Assembly: GCF_024171605.1 (NCBI RefSeq)
Contig: NZ_JALKAA010000003.1
Location: 248,001-312,000, forward strand
DNA: 64,000 nt
From: Pontibacter sp. HSC-36F09
GTDB lineage: Bacteria > Bacteroidota > Bacteroidia > Cytophagales > Hymenobacteraceae
Direction of reading: 5' to 3'
The position numbers and the translations under genes are program-made. Every line of letters begins with the position of its first letter. The stretch's first letter is position 1. Positions 61,236 through 64,000 of this stretch are shown in pieces. The notes under the pieces are model-generated. The model had not been told where the DNA came from, made no database searches, and saw nothing but the letters and a program-made list of their open reading frames with translations.

Positions 61236-62216
61236 ATGTATAATACCCCTTACCACACAGCAGACTTAAGCCAGAGCACCTTCCTCGTCACAGGCGGAGC
61301 GGGCTTCATCGGCTCCAACATCGTCGAGTACCTGCTCAAGTACGGAGCCAAGAAGGTGCGCGTGCTCGACAACTTCTCCACCGGCTCCCACGCCAACATC
61401 GAGGAGTTCAAGTCCAACCCAGCCTTTGAGCTGCTGGAGGGCGATATCCGCGATCCGGAGACCTGCAAGAGAGCCTTAGAGGGAATGCATTATGTCTCGC
61501 ATCAGGCAGCGCTAGGCTCGGTTCCCCGCTCCATCAACGACCCGATCACCAGCAATGACGTGAACATCAGTGGTTTCTTGAATATGCTGATTGCGGCGCG
61601 CGATAGAGATGTAAGGCGCATGGTTTACGCAGCAAGCTCCAGTACCTACGGCGATCATCCGGGCCTGCCGAAGGTGGAGGATCAGATGGGTAATCCGCTG
61701 TCTCCCTACGCCGTGACCAAGTACGTGAATGAGCTTTACGCGAGCGTCTTCTCCAAGACCTACGACTTCCACACCGTCGGGCTTCGCTACTTCAACGTGT
61801 TCGGGCCGAAGCAGAACCCGAAGGGACCTTATGCGGCAGTGATCCCACTTTTTATTGAGGCCGCTCTTAAGAACAAGACGCCTTATATTAATGGGGACGG
61901 GGAGACCAGTCGCGACTTTACCTTTGTAGAGAATGCAGTGCAAGCCAATATCAAAGCCCTGCTTTCTGAAGGTATAGACAAGCATGAGGTAGTAAATGTA
62001 GCTTTCGGTGAGCGCACTACGCTAAATCAATTGTGGAACAGAATCACAGAGATCGCAGGAATTGAGTTGACCCCAGAATATAGGGAAGAACGGAAAGGCG
62101 ATGTAAGGCATAGTTTAGCCGATATTTCGAAAGCACATGCTTTGTTTGGTTATACACCTGCCTATTCAGTTCCAGATGGTCTTTATTTAGCATATCAATG
62201 GTATAATGATATTTAA
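61236..62216 (+). CDS. UDP-N-acetylglucosamine 4-epimerase-like SDR (TviC/WbpP type)
   Basis: 326 residues. The NAD-binding motif is TGGAGFIGS (19-27). The catalytic residues are Tyr158 and Lys162 in SPYAVTKYVNEL, with Ser in AASSSTYG. The segment QAALGSVPRSINDPITSNDVNISG is characteristic of the TviC/WbpP group, which epimerise UDP-GlcNAc/GalNAc or their uronic acids. With the dehydrogenase upstream it would give UDP-N-acetyl-galactosaminuronic acid for the polymer. Codon use is GC-rich until about 61850 and turns AT-rich in the last ~300 bases, as if a recombination joint lay inside the gene. Confidence 0.92.
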   Translation: MYNTPYHTADLSQSTFLVTGGAGFIGSNIVEYLLKYGAKKVRVLDNFSTGSHANIEEFKSNPAFELLEGDIRDPETCKRALEGMHYVSHQAALGSVPRSINDPITSNDVNISGFLNMLIAARDRDVRRMVYAASSSTYGDHPGLPKVEDQMGNPLSPYAVTKYVNELYASVFSKTYDFHTVGLRYFNVFGPKQNPKGPYAAVIPLFIEAALKNKTPYINGDGETSRDFTFVENAVQANIKALLSEGIDKHEVVNVAFGERTTLNQLWNRITEIAGIELTPEYREERKGDVRHSLADISKAHALFGYTPAYSVPDGLYLAYQWYNDI

Positions 62217-62261
62217 ATATAGATCATGTTCATAAATTACTATTAAGGAAAATACATTGTC

Positions 62262-62855
62262 ATGTATAATATATTAAGAAAGTTATATTCTCAATATTTG
62301 AAATTTAAATTTAGAAAATTAGGAGTGTTTGATAACTCCGTTGATTTTTCTAAACATACTAGCTTAAAGCTAATAGATGGTAGTAGAAAAGACGATATAG
62401 TTATTGGTTCAAAATGTAGAATTTACTGCAGCCTTATTACACAAAGTGGAGGTAAAATTTTTATCGAAGATAATGTTAAAATTGGTCATCATTCGATAAT
62501 AGGCTCTGTTAAAAATATTCTGATCAAAAAAGGAACGGCAATTGCAGATGGGGTCAAAATATTTGATAATAATAATCATCCCATACATCCCGAGGACCGT
62601 TTAAAAATGTACAATTCACCTTGGGATTCCCCTTATAGGAAATGGAAATTCTCAGTTTCGAAACCCATAATAATTGGAGAAAATGTTTGGATAGGTCAAG
62701 GCGTTAGAATAAATAAAGGGGTAACTATTGGAGATAATTCTATTATTGCTTCTGGCGCAATTGTAACTAAAGATGTACCTGCAAATGCAATAGCTGCTGG
62801 TAATCCAGCTAAAATTGTAAAAACGGATATACAGAACGAACCCAGAACATTATGA
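62262..62855 (+). CDS. Hexapeptide-repeat acyltransferase (sugar O-acetyltransferase-like)
   Basis: 197 residues, left-handed beta-helix with hexapeptide repeats (IFIEDNVKIGHHSIIG; IIIGENVWIGQGVRINKGVTIGDNSIIASGAIVTKDVPANAIAAGNPAKIV). The catalytic His of this class may lie in FDNNNHPIHPEDR. It probably transfers acetyl groups to a sugar of the capsule repeat unit. It is the first very AT-rich gene of the locus and overlaps the flippase gene by four bases (ATGA), a sign of translational coupling. Acceptor unknown. Confidence 0.88.
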   Translation: MYNILRKLYSQYLKFKFRKLGVFDNSVDFSKHTSLKLIDGSRKDDIVIGSKCRIYCSLITQSGGKIFIEDNVKIGHHSIIGSVKNILIKKGTAIADGVKIFDNNNHPIHPEDRLKMYNSPWDSPYRKWKFSVSKPIIIGENVWIGQGVRINKGVTIGDNSIIASGAIVTKDVPANAIAAGNPAKIVKTDIQNEPRTL

Positions 62856-64000
62856 TAAAGAAATTATCAGCAATGGTTTCTTACAGTTTTATAGCTGTTG
62901 TGCTGACTTTTGTATTTCAAACATTAGCTACACACATTCTGACTACTCATGAATATGGAATATTAGCTAAATGGATAACTGATATTGGTTATTTAAGCGT
63001 TTTCTTTATACTTGGACTTGACTCTTCTTTACTCTACCATGCTAAATTGGGAGAATCAATAGAAAGGAACATTACAAAAAATATCATTGTATATTTTACA
63101 ATGCTTGTATTGAGCCTTATTGCAATTTCTATATTACAGGTAGACAAACTATATTACATAACTCTATCAATTAGTATTTTCTTTATTGCTATAGTAGGTT
63201 TAGTCAGAGCTAGTTATCAATTCAACCAGAACTTTAAAGTATATAACATACTTTCAATTATAAAACCTTTATTTATTCTTATAGCTTTTCTCTTATTGTT
63301 TTTTAAAGGAGAGATTGTTAATTATCAAACTGCATTAATTATTTATTCATTAATGAGCTTGATTGCAAGTGTATGTATTGTCTTAATTTATTTGAAAAAT
63401 AATACCTTTTACCTAGCTGATAGTAAAATTCTTGATAAGAGTTACTATTCTTATGGGATTAGAAGCATACTTAATAAGGTTTTGTCTCTTACATTATATG
63501 CTTCAACTGTGTATTGCATTACTGCTTTATTGGATTTTCAAATAGTTGCGTACTTTTTTGTAGCTAGTAGTATTTCAAAAATTGTATGGGTAGTTCCAGA
63601 TTCAGTCGGTAATTTGCTATATCCAAGGTTTTTAAAAATTCATAGTAAAAAAGACGATGAAATTGCGCTTAATGAGATGTACTATTATGCACAAGTGGTG
63701 TTTATAATTAACATAGCATGTATTATGCTCTTCTTTCTTTTAGGCCCTACAGTTTTGAGTATACTATATGATAGTACCTATTCTGTTAATTATTTTCCAA
63801 TACTTATATTATTGTTTGGAAATCAAGGAATGGTATATTACAAATTGATCAGTAGGTATCTTGCATCTAAAAACTATTGGAAACCACTCTATCTATCTTT
63901 AGCTGTTGGAGTATTTACAAATGTTATTTCTAATTATATATTATTAGAAAGGTTTGGATTGATTGGTGCGGCTATTAGCACGTCACTATCATTTTGGGCT
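62852..64000 (+). CDS. Polysaccharide flippase, Wzx-like (partial, runs off the window)
   Basis: The ATG at 62852 overlaps the stop of the acyltransferase gene. 383 codons are open to the window edge with no stop. The protein is almost wholly hydrophobic, with about ten membrane helices visible (MVSYSFIAVVLTFVFQTLAT; IIVYFTMLVLSLIAISIL; PLFILIAFLLLFF; VVFIINIACIMLFFLLGPTVL). This fits the MATE/polysaccharide-transporter superfamily that flips lipid-linked repeat units to the periplasm. Extremely AT-rich and rich in ATA and AGA codons, unlike the rest of the window, which suggests transfer from another lineage. No CAGGTATAG motif is present in it. Confidence 0.85.
   Translation, partial: MIKKLSAMVSYSFIAVVLTFVFQTLATHILTTHEYGILAKWITDIGYLSVFFILGLDSSLLYHAKLGESIERNITKNIIVYFTMLVLSLIAISILQVDKLYYITLSISIFFIAIVGLVRASYQFNQNFKVYNILSIIKPLFILIAFLLLFFKGEIVNYQTALIIYSLMSLIASVCIVLIYLKNNTFYLADSKILDKSYYSYGIRSILNKVLSLTLYASTVYCITALLDFQIVAYFFVASSISKIVWVVPDSVGNLLYPRFLKIHSKKDDEIALNEMYYYAQVVFIINIACIMLFFLLGPTVLSILYDSTYSVNYFPILILLFGNQGMVYYKLISRYLASKNYWKPLYLSLAVGVFTNVISNYILLERFGLIGAAISTSLSFWA

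Overview
The window looks like chromosomal DNA of a Bacteroidota bacterium, most likely Cytophagales/Hymenobacteraceae (Pontibacter-like). The pointers are promoters of the TAnnTTTG type instead of sigma-70 boxes, weak or absent Shine-Dalgarno sequences, lipoprotein signals ending in S/G-C, a lipoprotein-type TamA (TamL) beside TamB, an N-terminally processed HslV, DUF6122 and DUF3347 proteins, and outer-membrane beta-barrels with carboxypeptidase-regulatory-like domains. The taxonomic call is inference; there is no rRNA, tRNA, CRISPR array, phage or transposase gene in the window.

Layout. 0-4.7 kb: HslV peptidase, a Crp/Fnr regulator with an SMR (Gdx/SugE-like) exporter, a deoxyhypusine-synthase-like enzyme, and a secreted protein. 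4.7-13.9 kb: M1 aminopeptidase lipoprotein, large-subunit catalase, 2H phosphoesterase, ABC-F ATPase. 14-19.6 kb: two sensor kinases, a single-domain response regulator, and a subtilisin-like lipoprotein. 20-21 kb: a decayed coding stretch. 21-22.7 kb: three members of an uncharacterised ~130-residue paralogous family (a fourth lies at 30.6 kb). 22.8-35.7 kb: creatininase-like amidohydrolase, MscL, SulP transporter, phosphoesterase, outer-membrane receptor-like protein, small proteins, DUF3347 lipoprotein and ArsC-like reductase. 33.4-40.8 kb: TamL-TamB. 41-43.7 kb: a large unknown protein with a nitroreductase-like N-terminus, a PEBP protein, and an acyl-carrier-like protein without the phosphopantetheine serine. 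43.8-50.1 kb: an RND efflux operon (regulator, TolC, adaptor, pump) with a repeated operator. 50.2-55.3 kb: DinB protein, a LigD variant with only phosphoesterase and polymerase domains, GH13 glucosidase, a small membrane gene interrupted by an in-frame TAG, and an acetyltransferase. 55.5-64 kb: start of a capsule/exopolysaccharide locus (Wza, Wzc, UDP-sugar dehydrogenase, epimerase, acetyltransferase, flippase), which runs off the window.

Most unusual at window scale is the nonamer CAGGTATAG (and its reverse complement). It recurs on both strands, inside genes and between them, at more than ten times the chance rate by hand count. It often occurs as facing pairs that form hairpins between genes, and it appears absent from the AT-rich capsule end. 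This is how DNA uptake signal sequences behave in Neisseria and Pasteurellaceae, and it is my main candidate for something undescribed. Second are a shared palindromic operator, AGTTC-N10-GAACT, upstream of the efflux regulator and of the tolC gene, and the family of small STAS-like paralogues.
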